Translations under genes and position numbers: made by a program
The notes under the pieces: generated by a model
What the model was told of the DNA's origin: nothing
What the model saw: only the letters and a program-made list of their open reading frames with translations
Database searches by the model: none
Shown here: positions 8,431 through 17,790 of the stretch, in pieces
How the letters are laid out: each line of letters begins with the position of its first letter
How positions within the stretch are numbered: the stretch's first letter is position 1
Assembly: GCA_041574955.1 (NCBI GenBank)
Contig: JBFGNS010000006.1
Span: 1-55,255, forward strand
Direction of reading: 5' to 3'
DNA from: CALZJC01 sp041574955
GTDB lineage: Bacteria > Acidobacteriota > Thermoanaerobaculia > Multivoradales > JAHEKO01
DNA: 55,255 bases

Positions 8431-9522
8431 CTACCGCGCCAGCAGCGCGTCGAGCGCGGCGAAGTCCAGCCCGGACTTGATCGCCTCGTGCAGGGCGACG
8501 GAGTAGGCGTACTCCGGCTGGTAGCGCCAGAAGACGGTGATGAAGCGCGGCTGGTACGGATCGTTGCCGTCCGCCCAACGCACCGCGCGGCGGGCGACGA
8601 GGTGGCCGCTCTCGGCGTCGGCGAACGGCTGCGGGTTCGCCAGCTCGCTCTCGCTCCAGCTGGCTCCCCGGATGTGCGCCGGCTCGTCCAGGCGCGAGGC
8701 GAACCGCTGCCGCAGGCCGGGGATGCGCTCCAGCAGCTCGCGGTAGCTCTCCATGCCGCCCCACTGCTCGTTCTCCCGGACGTAGGCGGCCAGGCGCCGC
8801 TCGTTGAGGTCCAGAAACTCGCCGACGGTCACCGGCTCGTACGGCGGCCGCCGGTCGGGCGTCAGGAACACCACCACCGACACCTCGCGCCGGTTGTACG
8901 AGTAGGGCGTCGAGTCGTACTGGCCCTCCTGGATGAAGCTCGGGTAGGCGGCGAGCCCGGCCGGCAGCGAGGCGTCGATCCGGCGCCGGTCGCGGTCGGC
9001 CGGCGACGGCGTGCGCAGCACGCGGGCGGGGGCCAGCGCGTAGATCCCCTGATGGTCCTCGGAGGACAGGAAGTACTGCGGCGTCTCGAACTTCGAGCTG
9101 CCGGACCAGAACGAGTTGACCTGCAGGTAGAGCCAGCTGCCGGTCTCGGACTGCAGCGAGACGACGCCGGCCGGGTCGCGCGACCGGTCGCAGCTGTAGC
9201 CCTTGACGTTCGCCACCAGCTCGTAGGTCGCCAGGCCGTCGCCGGCGAACGGCTCGAGCCCGTAGTTGCGGTAGACCTTCCCCTGGCTGCCCACCGGCTC
9301 GGGGTAAGCCCGCCTGACGAGCTCGGCCAGCGTGTCGAGGATGGGCGTGATCTGGGCCCGGTGACGGGAGGTCACGGGGCTGCCCTTGCCGCCGGCGTCG
9401 TCACCCCGGATCCAGCCGCCGCCGCGGCTGGCGGCCTGTTCATCGCAGCTCTGGGCGGCGGCGGGAACGGGAGCGGTCAGCAGGGCGAGGGCGAGGGCGA
9501 GGCAGCGGATTTCGCGCTGCAT
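8431..9522 (-). CDS. Secreted protein of unknown function
   Basis: 363 residues with a clear signal peptide (MQREI, then a Leu/Ala-rich core, cleavage after AAA-Q near residue 24). The mature protein is soluble, hydrophilic and rich in aromatic residues, with several W/Y-rich stretches (FWRYQPEYAY, WLYLQVNSFW) suggesting a beta-rich extracytoplasmic domain. I do not recognise the family. The ATG chosen is the one directly preceding the signal peptide. It is convergent with the DHH gene and lies 126 bases downstream of the cyclase-family gene on the same strand. Confidence 0.65.
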   Translation of the reverse strand: MQREIRCLALALALLTAPVPAAAQSCDEQAASRGGGWIRGDDAGGKGSPVTSRHRAQITPILDTLAELVRRAYPEPVGSQGKVYRNYGLEPFAGDGLATYELVANVKGYSCDRSRDPAGVVSLQSETGSWLYLQVNSFWSGSSKFETPQYFLSSEDHQGIYALAPARVLRTPSPADRDRRRIDASLPAGLAAYPSFIQEGQYDSTPYSYNRREVSVVVFLTPDRRPPYEPVTVGEFLDLNERRLAAYVRENEQWGGMESYRELLERIPGLRQRFASRLDEPAHIRGASWSESELANPQPFADAESGHLVARRAVRWADGNDPYQPRFITVFWRYQPEYAYSVALHEAIKSGLDFAALDALLAR

Positions 9523-9648
9523 CGGGCTTCTCCGTCGATCTCGCGGTGGCGTGGAGCGCACCGCGGCGGCGAATTCTAGGGCCAGCCGGCGCCATGTCAA
9601 GAGGCGGCCTGGCGCGCACCGCGGCGCGCGCGGCAGGGAGATACGGTC

Positions 9649-11331
9649 TCAGCCGGTGTCGCCGGCTTCGCGGAAGGCCACGAACCGCCCCCAGCAGGAG
9701 GCCAGTTCGACGCCGCGCTGGACAAAGGCGGCGACGTAGTAGCGGCCGGTGTCGGCGCCGGCGATGGCGTTGCCCAGGTTCTCGGCGTGCACGATGCCCT
9801 TGGGGAAGAGGTTCAGATGCATGTCCTGGTAGTACTTCTCCTGCGGATAGACCTCGTCCCAGCTCTTGCCGTACTGCTGGCGGATCTTGGCGTCGGCGAC
9901 GGCGAAGGTGCCCGGGTGCCACAGCCGTTGGATGGTGTTCATCGGGTGCTCCATGGCGACGCAGTCGATGCCCAGCCATTTGATCCGGCGCGCGATGCAC
10001 CAGTCGGCGAAGTCGGGCGACGGCCCGGGGTGCTGGATCATGTAACGGAACTCGTCGGAGTCGGGGCTGTTCCAGCCGAACCGGTGCCAGCCGGTCTTGA
10101 TCAGCAGGATGTCGCCGTCGCGCAGATCGACGCGCTGCTCGATCATCTCGGGCGTGTAGACGCTCGAGTTCGAGACCTCGTCCGAGATGTCGACGATCAC
10201 CCCCGGGCCGTGCCAGTAGTCGAGCGGTACCTGGCCGATGGTGCGGCCGGCGGCCCAGAAGTGCTTCTCGCCGTCCATGTGGGTGGCGATGTGGAAGCTG
10301 GCCTTGCAGTGGGCGTTGTTGCGGCCCAGCCCCAGATCCTGGCCGCCCACCCGCTTGGTGTACTTGAGGCACAGCGGCTCGTAGTTGGCCCACTGCGGGG
10401 TCTGCACCGAGAACGGCAGGGTGAGGTCGAGCATCTCGGTGGCGGCCATTGCGTCCAGAAAGTCGCGCTCGTCGACCCCGTCGGGCGCGGTCAGCGCCGC
10501 CACCCGGCACCACGCCGACTCGACCTCCATGAACGGCACCGGCTGGATCAGGAACCAGGCGCGCCGGTCGAGCAGCTCGCCGACGTCGCCGCCCAGCGCC
10601 TCGGCCAGCAGTAGCCCGGCCTTGGGGATCACGCGGTGGGTGAGGTGGTAGTAGTCGGCTGGTGGAAACAGCTCGTCCCAGCTCTTGCCGGTCGCGGCGC
10701 GCGCCCGGGCCTCGGCTTTGGCGAACTCGGCGGCGTGCATCCGCCGGATGTTGGTGTTCATCGGGTGCTCGGCGCAGCCGCAGTCGACGCCCACCAGCTT
10801 GAGCTCCATGTCGAGCGCCCACTCGTAGAACTCCGGCGACGGGCCGGGGTGGCGGACGTAGTAGCCGAACTCCTTGTTCTCGACCCCGCCCTGGGCGCGC
10901 GGGTTGGCGACGTCGGGCTGGTCCCAGGCGTAGCGGCGGTAGCCGGTGTGGACCACCAGGATGTCGCCCTCCCGGACCTCCACCCGGTCGGTGATCATCT
11001 CCGGGGTGTAGAAGCCGTAATCCGAGACCTCGCCCGAGACGTCGGCCACCACCCCCTCGCCGCACAGGTCGGTGAGCGGGATGTCGGCGATGGCGCGCGC
11101 CCCCGAGTGGAACGCGCGCGGCCCCACCAGGTGGGTGCCGGTGTTGTTGCTCCACTCGATGTACTGGCCGTTGGCCCCCTGGCCGCCGCCCCAGCTGCCG
11201 GTGAGGCGTTTGAAGAAGTGCACCTGGAGCGGCATCTCGCCGGGGAACGGCGGTGTGAAGATGCTGAGTGGCTGGGTCAGGTCGTGCCAGCGCGCGCCGG
11301 CGAGGTTGGCGATGGCTTGCTCGCGGTTCAT
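9649..11331 (-). CDS. Tandem two-domain cyclase-family (metal-dependent hydrolase) protein
   Basis: 560 residues, about twice the usual size of the cyclase/kynurenine-formamidase-like family (PF04199). Two homologous halves share the blocks YTPEMI-x2-RV, GDIL-x3-TG, HPGPSP, GxDC and EHPMNT. The second half keeps the family metal motif H-x3-H-x-D-x3-H (His347, His351, Asp353, His357). In the first half the equivalent segment is N63-T-G-T-H67-L-V69, so two or three of the four ligands are lost. The product probably hydrolyses a cyclic amide or ester, with one catalytic and one degenerate half. No signal peptide is seen. It lies 13 bases downstream of yaaA, so co-transcription is possible. Confidence 0.8.
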   Translation of the reverse strand: MNREQAIANLAGARWHDLTQPLSIFTPPFPGEMPLQVHFFKRLTGSWGGGQGANGQYIEWSNNTGTHLVGPRAFHSGARAIADIPLTDLCGEGVVADVSGEVSDYGFYTPEMITDRVEVREGDILVVHTGYRRYAWDQPDVANPRAQGGVENKEFGYYVRHPGPSPEFYEWALDMELKLVGVDCGCAEHPMNTNIRRMHAAEFAKAEARARAATGKSWDELFPPADYYHLTHRVIPKAGLLLAEALGGDVGELLDRRAWFLIQPVPFMEVESAWCRVAALTAPDGVDERDFLDAMAATEMLDLTLPFSVQTPQWANYEPLCLKYTKRVGGQDLGLGRNNAHCKASFHIATHMDGEKHFWAAGRTIGQVPLDYWHGPGVIVDISDEVSNSSVYTPEMIEQRVDLRDGDILLIKTGWHRFGWNSPDSDEFRYMIQHPGPSPDFADWCIARRIKWLGIDCVAMEHPMNTIQRLWHPGTFAVADAKIRQQYGKSWDEVYPQEKYYQDMHLNLFPKGIVHAENLGNAIAGADTGRYYVAAFVQRGVELASCWGRFVAFREAGDTG

Positions 11332-11344
11332 CGATCGAGCCCCC

Positions 11345-12124
11345 TCAGGCGGCCCGCTGCTTGCGGGCGAACAGCAGGTCGTGATCGGTCGACTGCCGCG
11401 GCTTGTAGCGGTAGCCGTCGAGCGCGAACTCGCGGAGCCCGGCCGGCTCCTCGATGCGGTTCTCGATGATGAAGCGCGCCATCAGGCCGCGCGCCTTCTT
11501 GGCCGAGAAGCCGATCGTCTTGAGCTTGCCGTCGCGCAGCTCCTGAAAGCGCACTTCGATCATCGGCGCCGCCAGCCGCTCGGCGGGCACCGCCTTGACG
11601 TACTCGTTGGAGGCCAGGTTGATCACCGCCGGCGCCGGCCGCTCGCGCAGCTCCGAGTTCAGCAGCCCGACCAGCCGGTCGCCCCAGAACTCGTACAGGT
11701 TGCGGCCCCGCGAGGTCTCGAGCCGGCTGCCCATCTCCAGCCGGTACGGCTGGATCGAGTCGAGCGGCCGCAGGACCCCGTACAGGCCCGACAGGATCCG
11801 CAGGTGGTCCTGCGCCCAGTCGAGGTCGTCGGCCGATAGGCTGCCCGCGTCGAGGCGCCGGTAGACGTCGCCCTGGAAGGCGAGCAGCGCGGGCTTCGAG
11901 TTGTCGCGCTTCGGCCGCGGGGTCATCTGCTGGAACCGCTCGTGGTTGAGCCGGGCCAGCGAGTCGCTCAGCTTCATCAGCCGGCCGAGCTCGGCCGGGC
12001 CGAGCTGCTTGCAGCGCTCGACCAGCGCGGCGGTGTCCTTCGACAGCCGGGGGCGGGTAGGGCGCACGCCGGCGGGTGGCGGCGAGAAGTCGAGGGTCTT
12101 GGCGGGGGACAGCAGGATCAGCAC
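11345..12124 (-). CDS. yaaA: YaaA/DUF328 family peroxide-stress protein
   Basis: 259 residues. The start is a GTG with AAGGAGG four bases upstream; it places the diagnostic N-terminus LILLSPAKTLDF at residue 2. Other family blocks are present: FQGDVYRRLDAGSL, HLRILSGLYGVLRPLD, LEMGSRL, NLYEFW and the C-terminal ARGLMARFIIENRI. In E. coli YaaA limits intracellular iron during hydrogen peroxide stress and binds DNA; that role is transferred by family only. It precedes the cyclase-family gene on the same strand. Confidence 0.92.
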   Translation of the reverse strand: MLILLSPAKTLDFSPPPAGVRPTRPRLSKDTAALVERCKQLGPAELGRLMKLSDSLARLNHERFQQMTPRPKRDNSKPALLAFQGDVYRRLDAGSLSADDLDWAQDHLRILSGLYGVLRPLDSIQPYRLEMGSRLETSRGRNLYEFWGDRLVGLLNSELRERPAPAVINLASNEYVKAVPAERLAAPMIEVRFQELRDGKLKTIGFSAKKARGLMARFIIENRIEEPAGLREFALDGYRYKPRQSTDHDLLFARKQRAA

Positions 12125-12278
12125 GGTGCCTCCTTGGAGCCGCCGGCCGTCGGCCGGCACGAGATGGGCGGGGCCGGGGCGCGCCCGGCCGTCTCAGACC
12201 ACCAGATCGTAGTCGACGGCTGGCGACGGGTAAACCGGCAGCGCCTGCCGATCCCGGGCGAGCGGCATCGGCTACTCT

Positions 12279-12515
12279 ATGCAGCCTGTTATGGCATCCG
12301 ACCGTGACGCTGGCGGCAAGGGGTTCTTCCCCCTGGGGCGGGGGGCGGCGGCGGCGCTCGTCTTCCTGGTGGCGTTCTCGGCGGTTTCCTTCCTGCCGGT
12401 GTGGCGGACCGTCGAGCTGGCCGGGATGGCGGTCTTCGGCTGGCTGATGGCGGCGCTGATGCTGCTCTCACCGGCGCTCACCCTGTGGGTCTTCCGGCGC
12501 GGGCGACGGCGGTAG
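12279..12515 (+). CDS. Small DUF3311-like membrane protein, symporter partner
   Basis: 78 residues with two membrane helices (about 23-40 and 47-70) and a basic C-terminus (FRRGRRR). Its size, topology and place immediately before a sodium:solute symporter match the DUF3311-type accessory subunits that accompany some SSS transporters. The TAG stop at 12513-12515 overlaps the AGGAGG ribosome-binding site of the next gene, implying coupled translation. An alternative ATG lies 12 bases downstream; neither has a strong ribosome-binding site. Confidence 0.65.
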   Translation: MQPVMASDRDAGGKGFFPLGRGAAAALVFLVAFSAVSFLPVWRTVELAGMAVFGWLMAALMLLSPALTLWVFRRGRRR

Positions 12516-12525
12516 GAGGCGGACG

Positions 12526-13974
12526 GTGGTCGTCGAGCGGGTGCTGGTGGTCGTCTACCTGGCGGCCTGCATCGGTATCGGCGTGCTGGCGTCGCGCCGG
12601 GTGTTCCGCTCGGGCGACGAGTACTGGGTGGCGGGCCGGCGGATCGGCACGGCGGTCAACGCCATGGCGATCATGGCCAGCCTGGCCAGCGGCGGCTCGA
12701 TCATCGGGGTGATGGGGCTGGCCTACTCGGGCGGCATCCCGGCGACACTGGCGCTGTTTGCCGGCGCGGTGATCGGCTTCCCGCTGGCCTCGATCCTGGT
12801 TGCCCGCCAGCTGCGCAACTTCGGCCGCTACACCATCACCGACTTCCTGGCCTGGCGGTTCCCCAGCCCGGTGGTGCGGCTGGTGGTGCCGCTGTCGATC
12901 GTGGTGGCGTTCACCGTCTACATCGTGGCGCAGCTCAAGGCGGCGGGGATCACCGCCCAGGCGCTGCTCGGCATCCCCTACTCGACGGCGCTGGTGATCG
13001 CCACCGCGGTGTTCATCCTGTACGTCTCGATCGGCGGCATGATCGCCATCACCTGGACCGACGTCATCCAGGGTCTGCTGATGCTGGTGGTGGTGGTGGG
13101 GACGGCGGTGGCGGTGATGTGGCGCTTCGGCTCGCCGTTCGAGCTGATGCGCCAGGCGACCGCGGTGGCGCCCGAGCTGGGGCAGCTGGCCGGCCAGGAG
13201 CTGTCGAGCTACCTGGGTTTCTTCGTCATCTGGGCGACCGCCATCCCGGTCATCCCACACATCGTGATGCGGGTGTTCACGGCGCGCGACGCGCGCGGCG
13301 CGCGGCTGTCGCTCAACCTGGCGATGCTGGCCTACAGCGTGATGATCCTGGCCGCTGTGCTGGCGGTGGTGCCGCTCGGCAAGATGAGCTTCCCCGGGCT
13401 GGCCGACGCCGACCAGGTGTTCCTCAAGGTGATGGAGAGCGAGTTCCCGGCGGTGGTGCGCGGGGTGGCGGTGGCGGCGGTGCTGGCGGCGGTCATGTCG
13501 ACCACCGACGCTCTGCTGCTGGCGACCAGCTCGGCGATCACCCACGACCTGCTGGGCGGCTTCTTCGGCCTGCGTACCGGCGAGCGGGCGCAGGCGGCGA
13601 TCCGCATCGGCTCGACCTGGCTGATCGGTGCCCTGGCGCTCTACTGGGCGCTGTCACCGCCCGAGCTGATCAGCCGCTTCTACACCGCCGGCGTCGGCCT
13701 GCTGAGCGCCGGCCTGTTCGTGCCGACCGTCGCCGGGCTGTGGTGGAAGCGGGCCAACCTCGCCGGCGGCGTCGGCGCGCTGGTCGCCGGCGCGGGGAGC
13801 TACGCGCTGATGCTGGCCGGGGTGTTCGAGCCGCCGGTGGCGCCGATCGTGGTGGCGCTTCTGGCGAGCGCCGTGGCGATGACCGCCGGCGGCCTGCTGG
13901 GGCGGCCGGAGTCGGCGTCGAGGATCGCCGAGGTGGCCCGGCTGCACGCCGGCGACGCCCCGCCGCCGCCCTGA
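12526..13974 (+). CDS. Sodium:solute symporter (SSS family)
   Basis: 482 residues with about 13 hydrophobic helices. Family marks include the opening SGDEYWVAGRRIG, the unwound first-helix region MASLASGGSIIGVMGLAY, the GRYTITDFLAWRF segment, and AAVLAAVMSTTDALLLATSSAITHD, the region of helix 8 that lines the Na2 site in the family. The set is closest to the acetate/monocarboxylate (ActP-like) branch, but the substrate is not certain. A GTG start is used with AGGAGG six bases upstream. The gene forms a pair with the DUF3311-like subunit. Confidence 0.88.
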   Translation: MVVERVLVVVYLAACIGIGVLASRRVFRSGDEYWVAGRRIGTAVNAMAIMASLASGGSIIGVMGLAYSGGIPATLALFAGAVIGFPLASILVARQLRNFGRYTITDFLAWRFPSPVVRLVVPLSIVVAFTVYIVAQLKAAGITAQALLGIPYSTALVIATAVFILYVSIGGMIAITWTDVIQGLLMLVVVVGTAVAVMWRFGSPFELMRQATAVAPELGQLAGQELSSYLGFFVIWATAIPVIPHIVMRVFTARDARGARLSLNLAMLAYSVMILAAVLAVVPLGKMSFPGLADADQVFLKVMESEFPAVVRGVAVAAVLAAVMSTTDALLLATSSAITHDLLGGFFGLRTGERAQAAIRIGSTWLIGALALYWALSPPELISRFYTAGVGLLSAGLFVPTVAGLWWKRANLAGGVGALVAGAGSYALMLAGVFEPPVAPIVVALLASAVAMTAGGLLGRPESASRIAEVARLHAGDAPPPP

Positions 13975-14084
13975 GCCCGCCAGCCCGAGGCCGGCCGCCG
14001 GAGGCTGCTTGCGGTACAGTCCGGGAATCGTCTTGAGCAGCTTTGTCCGGCGCCCGCGCGGCGCGTGAAGAGAGGAGTCGAACC

Positions 14085-15053
14085 GTGGCCAAGATCATGC
14101 TGTCGAGCGCCAACAGCCCCACCGCCCGGGGCCTCAACACCGTCCAGGCGTTCCTCCGCCTGGTGATCTGGGTGGTGTCGCTGGGCGTGTTCATGGGGAT
14201 CACCGTGCTGCTGGCCGGCGCGCTGGGGGCGGTGAGCGAGTTCCTGGGCGGCGCGACGCTGGCGGTGGGCGGCATCGTGTCGCTGGTGCTGTCGATCATG
14301 ATGGCGCGCACCCTGTACGTCATCCCCGAGTACCAGCGGGTGGTGCTCTTGCGGCTCGGCAAGTTCGTCGGCGTCAAGGGCCCCGGGCTTTTCTGGGTGA
14401 TCCCCTACCCGCCGTTCTTCCGCTCGGTGGCGGCGATCCTCGACATCCGGGTGCAGACGCGGGTGATCAAGGCGGCCGAGACGCTCACCTCGGACAACGT
14501 GCCGGTGGGCTGCGAGGCGGTGATCTTCATGCGCGTCGAGGACCCCGAGCGCGCCGCGCTGCACGTCGAGAACTACAGCGAGGCGGTGTTCCAGGCCTCC
14601 AACAGCGCGCTCAAGGACACCGTCGGCACGCTCGACCTGACCGAGCTGCTGAGCGAGCGCGAGAAGGTCTCCGAGAGGCTGGCGGCGATCATCGATTCGG
14701 CGGCCAAGCGGTTCGGCATCGACGTCTCGTCGGTCGAGATCACCGACGTGCGGGTGCCGCCGGATCTGATCCAGGAGCTCAGCGTCATCGCCCAGTCACG
14801 CCGCTCGGCGCAGGCCAAGATCGCCGAGGCCGAGGCCGAGAAGCAGATCGCCCAGCGCCTGCAGGAGGCCGCCGAGTCGCTCGGCGACCGCGCGCTGGAG
14901 ATGTACCGCCTGAACGTCCTCGAGCGGCTGGGCCGCGAGGAGGGCAGCCAGATCGTGGTCTACGGCATGGGCGGATCGAACCCGGCCATGGAGACCGCCA
15001 TCAGCGGCTCCACCGCCGGCTCGATGGCGGGGCAGCAGAAGAGCTCGGGCTGA
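14085..15053 (+). CDS. Slipin/stomatin-like SPFH-domain membrane protein
   Basis: 322 residues. Two N-terminal hydrophobic segments (about residues 20-45 and 50-75) precede an SPFH domain opening with VIPEYQRVVLLRLGKF-x5-GPG, continuing with DIRVQTR and ending in a charged helical region (AQAKIAEAEAEKQIAQRLQEAAE) that drives oligomerisation in the family. It probably forms membrane microdomain scaffolds. The GTG start is chosen because AGAGGAG lies eight bases upstream. The NfeD partner often found next to slipins is absent here. It follows the symporter on the same strand at 110 bases. Confidence 0.88.
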   Translation: MAKIMLSSANSPTARGLNTVQAFLRLVIWVVSLGVFMGITVLLAGALGAVSEFLGGATLAVGGIVSLVLSIMMARTLYVIPEYQRVVLLRLGKFVGVKGPGLFWVIPYPPFFRSVAAILDIRVQTRVIKAAETLTSDNVPVGCEAVIFMRVEDPERAALHVENYSEAVFQASNSALKDTVGTLDLTELLSEREKVSERLAAIIDSAAKRFGIDVSSVEITDVRVPPDLIQELSVIAQSRRSAQAKIAEAEAEKQIAQRLQEAAESLGDRALEMYRLNVLERLGREEGSQIVVYGMGGSNPAMETAISGSTAGSMAGQQKSSG

Positions 15054-15069
15054 GGCCGGAAGCGACCGG

Positions 15070-17616
15070 CTAGGGCTCGGGCGTCTCGCCGCTGAGCTCG
15101 GCGGCGCGGCGGCTGGCGTCGTCGGCCTTGGCGCGCAGGCGGGCGGCGCGGCGGCGGGTCTGCTCGGCCTCTTCCTCGGCGCGCTCGAGCGCCTCGGCCA
15201 GCTCGGCGGTGGCCGGGGAATCGGGGGAGCGCTTGCTGGCCTTGGCCAGCTTGCGCCGCGCCGTCTCGGCGTCCTCGGCGGCAGCCTTGGCGGCGCCGGC
15301 GGCCTCGGCCGCCAGCTTCTCGGCCTTGGCCGCCGCGTCGACCGCGCCGGCCACCTCGGCGTGGCTGCCGCCCTCGGGCTCGCTGTCGAGCAGGATCTCC
15401 TGGCGGGCGCAAACCAGCGCGGTGGTGCCCAGCTCGCGCACCACCTCCTCGAGCTCGCCGCCGTAGACGTTCTCGAGCGCACCGCCGGCGAGGTGGAACG
15501 GTTGGAAGACCACCGAGCTGCCGCGCGACTGCTCGATCACCGTCCCGGGACCGGGGTTGGCGACGATCTCGGGGGTCGCCTCGATGCGCGCCTCCTCGAG
15601 CATCGCGGCCAGCCGCGTGGTGGCCTGGGCCAGGGTCTCGCTGCCCTCGGCGGCGGCGAACAGGCGGATCTCGGCCTGCGCGAACGGGTCGCTGCGGGTG
15701 AGCAGGTAGGCCAGCAGCAGCATCAGCCGGCCCTCGTCGTCGTCCCGGTACCAGACGTCGATCCGGCGCTTCTTGGGCGGCGTGGCCTCGATGGCGGCGA
15801 AGTCCTCTTTGCGCGCCGCCAGCAGCACCACGTTGCAGTCGAATCTGAGCGCCAGCAGAACGTGCTCCATGTAGGCGGCGAGGCCGGGCGTCTCCTGGGT
15901 GTCGTCGCGGTCGTAGAAGTTGAGCAGCACGGTGTTGGCCCGCACCCGGCCGAGGCCGTAGGACTGCAGCAGCACCGACAGCGCGCGCTCGACGTCGTCG
16001 CTGGCGATCACCCGGGCGAAGGCGTCCAGACCCTGCCGCTTGATCTCGGCCTCGAGCTCGCGCTCGCTCCTCTCGCGCAGCCGGCGCGCCATGGCGCCGG
16101 TGGCCCGCTCGATCCGCACCACGGTGGTGAAGCCGGCGCCGCCCTCGAGCCAGGAAGCGAACCGGATCAGCCGCTCGCGACGCTTGGGGTTGTCGGAGAA
16201 GGCGAGCAGCACCGGCCGCCAGTCGCGCGGGTGCTCGAGGTCGCCGCGGATGGCGTGCAAGTCGTCGCGCACCCGCTGCAGGCGGTGCGAGCGGGCGCTG
16301 TCGGCCCAGCGCTCGACGCGCACGCTGCGCGACACGTACTGGTAGAGCACGAACAGCACCACCACCGCCAGCGCGCCGGCGGTGGGGCTGATCGCCAGCA
16401 TCGCGGCCAGGCAGCCGAGCGCCCCGGCCAGGCTGAGGGTCGAGTTGAAGAAGCGGAAGCGGGGGCGGAACGACGGGCTGTTGGCGCGCGCCTCGAAGTA
16501 GGTGGCGTAGTTGAGCAGGCCGTAGGAGATCAGGAAGAACATCGACACCACCGAGGCGATGGCGTTCAAGTTCCCCAGGCCGATGGTGGCGAAGGCGATG
16601 ACGGTGGCCAGCAGTACGCCGCGCCGCGGGTTGCCGGTGGGCCCGTGGCCGGCGGCGAACGGGTTGAGCGGCGGGAAGACCTTGTCGGCGGCCAGCGACT
16701 GGAGGATCCTCGGCGCGCCGAGAAACGACGCCATCGCCGACGACAGGGTGGCCGCTATGACGCCGGCGTCGATCAGCCAGGAGACCGCCGCCACCCGCCG
16801 CATCGCCGTGTAGTCGGCGGCCAGCTCGCCGCCCGGCAGCGCGCCGGCGAACACCACCGCCGCCCCGATGTAGACGGCGAACGACAGAAAGACCGCCGCG
16901 AAGGTGCCGAGCGGCAGGCTGCGCCCCGGGTCCCGCAGGTCGCCCGACATGCTGACGCCCTGGGTGAAGCCGGTGACCGCCGGGAAGAAGATGGCGAACA
17001 GCAGCCAGAACGAGCCGTCGACGCCCTCCGCCACCGCCGGCGCCAGGTTGGCCTCGAGCTGCTCGCCCGAGAAGGTGCCGGCGCCGCCCACGAAGAACGC
17101 CACCAGCGCGGTCAACAGCACCGTCATCACCACGTACTGGAAGCGGGTGGCGACGTCGGCGCCCTTCCAGGCCAGCACGAACAGCGCCGCCACCGCCGCG
17201 CCGGCGATCCCCTTGATCGCCTGGGGGTGCTCGAGCCCGGCGAGGCTGGCGACCGCTTCCGAGAAGCCGATGGCGTAGAAGGCGATCGACACCGCCTGGG
17301 CCAGGAACAGCACCAGCCCGAGGGCGCCGCCGTACTCGACGCCCAGGGTGCGCGAGATCAGGTAGTAGTCGCCGCCGCCCTTGACCCTCAGGTTGGTGGC
17401 GATCGCCGACAGCGAGATCGAGGTCAGGATCGAGATGGCGTTGGCCATCAGGATGATGAGCAGCGCCCGGCTCAGCCCGCCGGCGCCGACCACGAAGCCG
17501 ACGCGCAGGAACAGGATGATGCCGAGGATCGTGAGGATGCTCGGCGTGAAGACGCCGGCGAAGGTGCCGAGCGAGCCCCCCTGCGGGGCTGCTTGCTGGT
17601 TCTGCGGCGCCGTCAC
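15070..17616 (-). CDS. SLC12-like cation-chloride cotransporter with coiled-coil tail
   Basis: 848 residues from a GTG. The first helix (LGTFAGVFTPSILTILGIIL) is the hallmark of the NKCC/KCC group, and about 12 helices span residues 15-430 (APC fold). Residues 430-730 form the cytosolic domain, with conserved-looking VLLNF, VVLLAARKEDFA and IDVWYRDDDEGRLMLLLAYLL blocks. The last 110 residues are a highly charged, Ala-rich coiled coil (KAEKLAAEAAGAAKAAAEDA and similar), not a usual part of the family. It should couple movement of Cl- with Na+ or K+ across the inner membrane, but ion choice is unknown. It converges on the slipin gene. Confidence 0.85.
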   Translation of the reverse strand: MTAPQNQQAAPQGGSLGTFAGVFTPSILTILGIILFLRVGFVVGAGGLSRALLIILMANAISILTSISLSAIATNLRVKGGGDYYLISRTLGVEYGGALGLVLFLAQAVSIAFYAIGFSEAVASLAGLEHPQAIKGIAGAAVAALFVLAWKGADVATRFQYVVMTVLLTALVAFFVGGAGTFSGEQLEANLAPAVAEGVDGSFWLLFAIFFPAVTGFTQGVSMSGDLRDPGRSLPLGTFAAVFLSFAVYIGAAVVFAGALPGGELAADYTAMRRVAAVSWLIDAGVIAATLSSAMASFLGAPRILQSLAADKVFPPLNPFAAGHGPTGNPRRGVLLATVIAFATIGLGNLNAIASVVSMFFLISYGLLNYATYFEARANSPSFRPRFRFFNSTLSLAGALGCLAAMLAISPTAGALAVVVLFVLYQYVSRSVRVERWADSARSHRLQRVRDDLHAIRGDLEHPRDWRPVLLAFSDNPKRRERLIRFASWLEGGAGFTTVVRIERATGAMARRLRERSERELEAEIKRQGLDAFARVIASDDVERALSVLLQSYGLGRVRANTVLLNFYDRDDTQETPGLAAYMEHVLLALRFDCNVVLLAARKEDFAAIEATPPKKRRIDVWYRDDDEGRLMLLLAYLLTRSDPFAQAEIRLFAAAEGSETLAQATTRLAAMLEEARIEATPEIVANPGPGTVIEQSRGSSVVFQPFHLAGGALENVYGGELEEVVRELGTTALVCARQEILLDSEPEGGSHAEVAGAVDAAAKAEKLAAEAAGAAKAAAEDAETARRKLAKASKRSPDSPATAELAEALERAEEEAEQTRRRAARLRAKADDASRRAAELSGETPEP

Positions 17617-17790
17617 GCAGCGGATCCTATGTCAAGCCGCGCCCGAGCCGAGCACCCGCAGCCGGCGCGGCCGGCCGCACGAGCCGTGGCAGGTGCCGAC
17701 GGCGGGGCTTCTCGTGCGACCCGGTTTCTGCTAGCTTCCGCGGCCATTTCGCCGCCGAGCGCGGCGGCTTGCGACAAGGAGGAGGCCGTG

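Noticed and set aside
15361..17790. Long plus-strand open frame antisense to the SLC12-like gene, continuous with the propeller gene
   Set aside because: It is a GC-skew shadow: low-complexity Arg/Gly/His-rich translation, no domain, and the propeller gene has its own strong ribosome-binding site and signal peptide at 17791.
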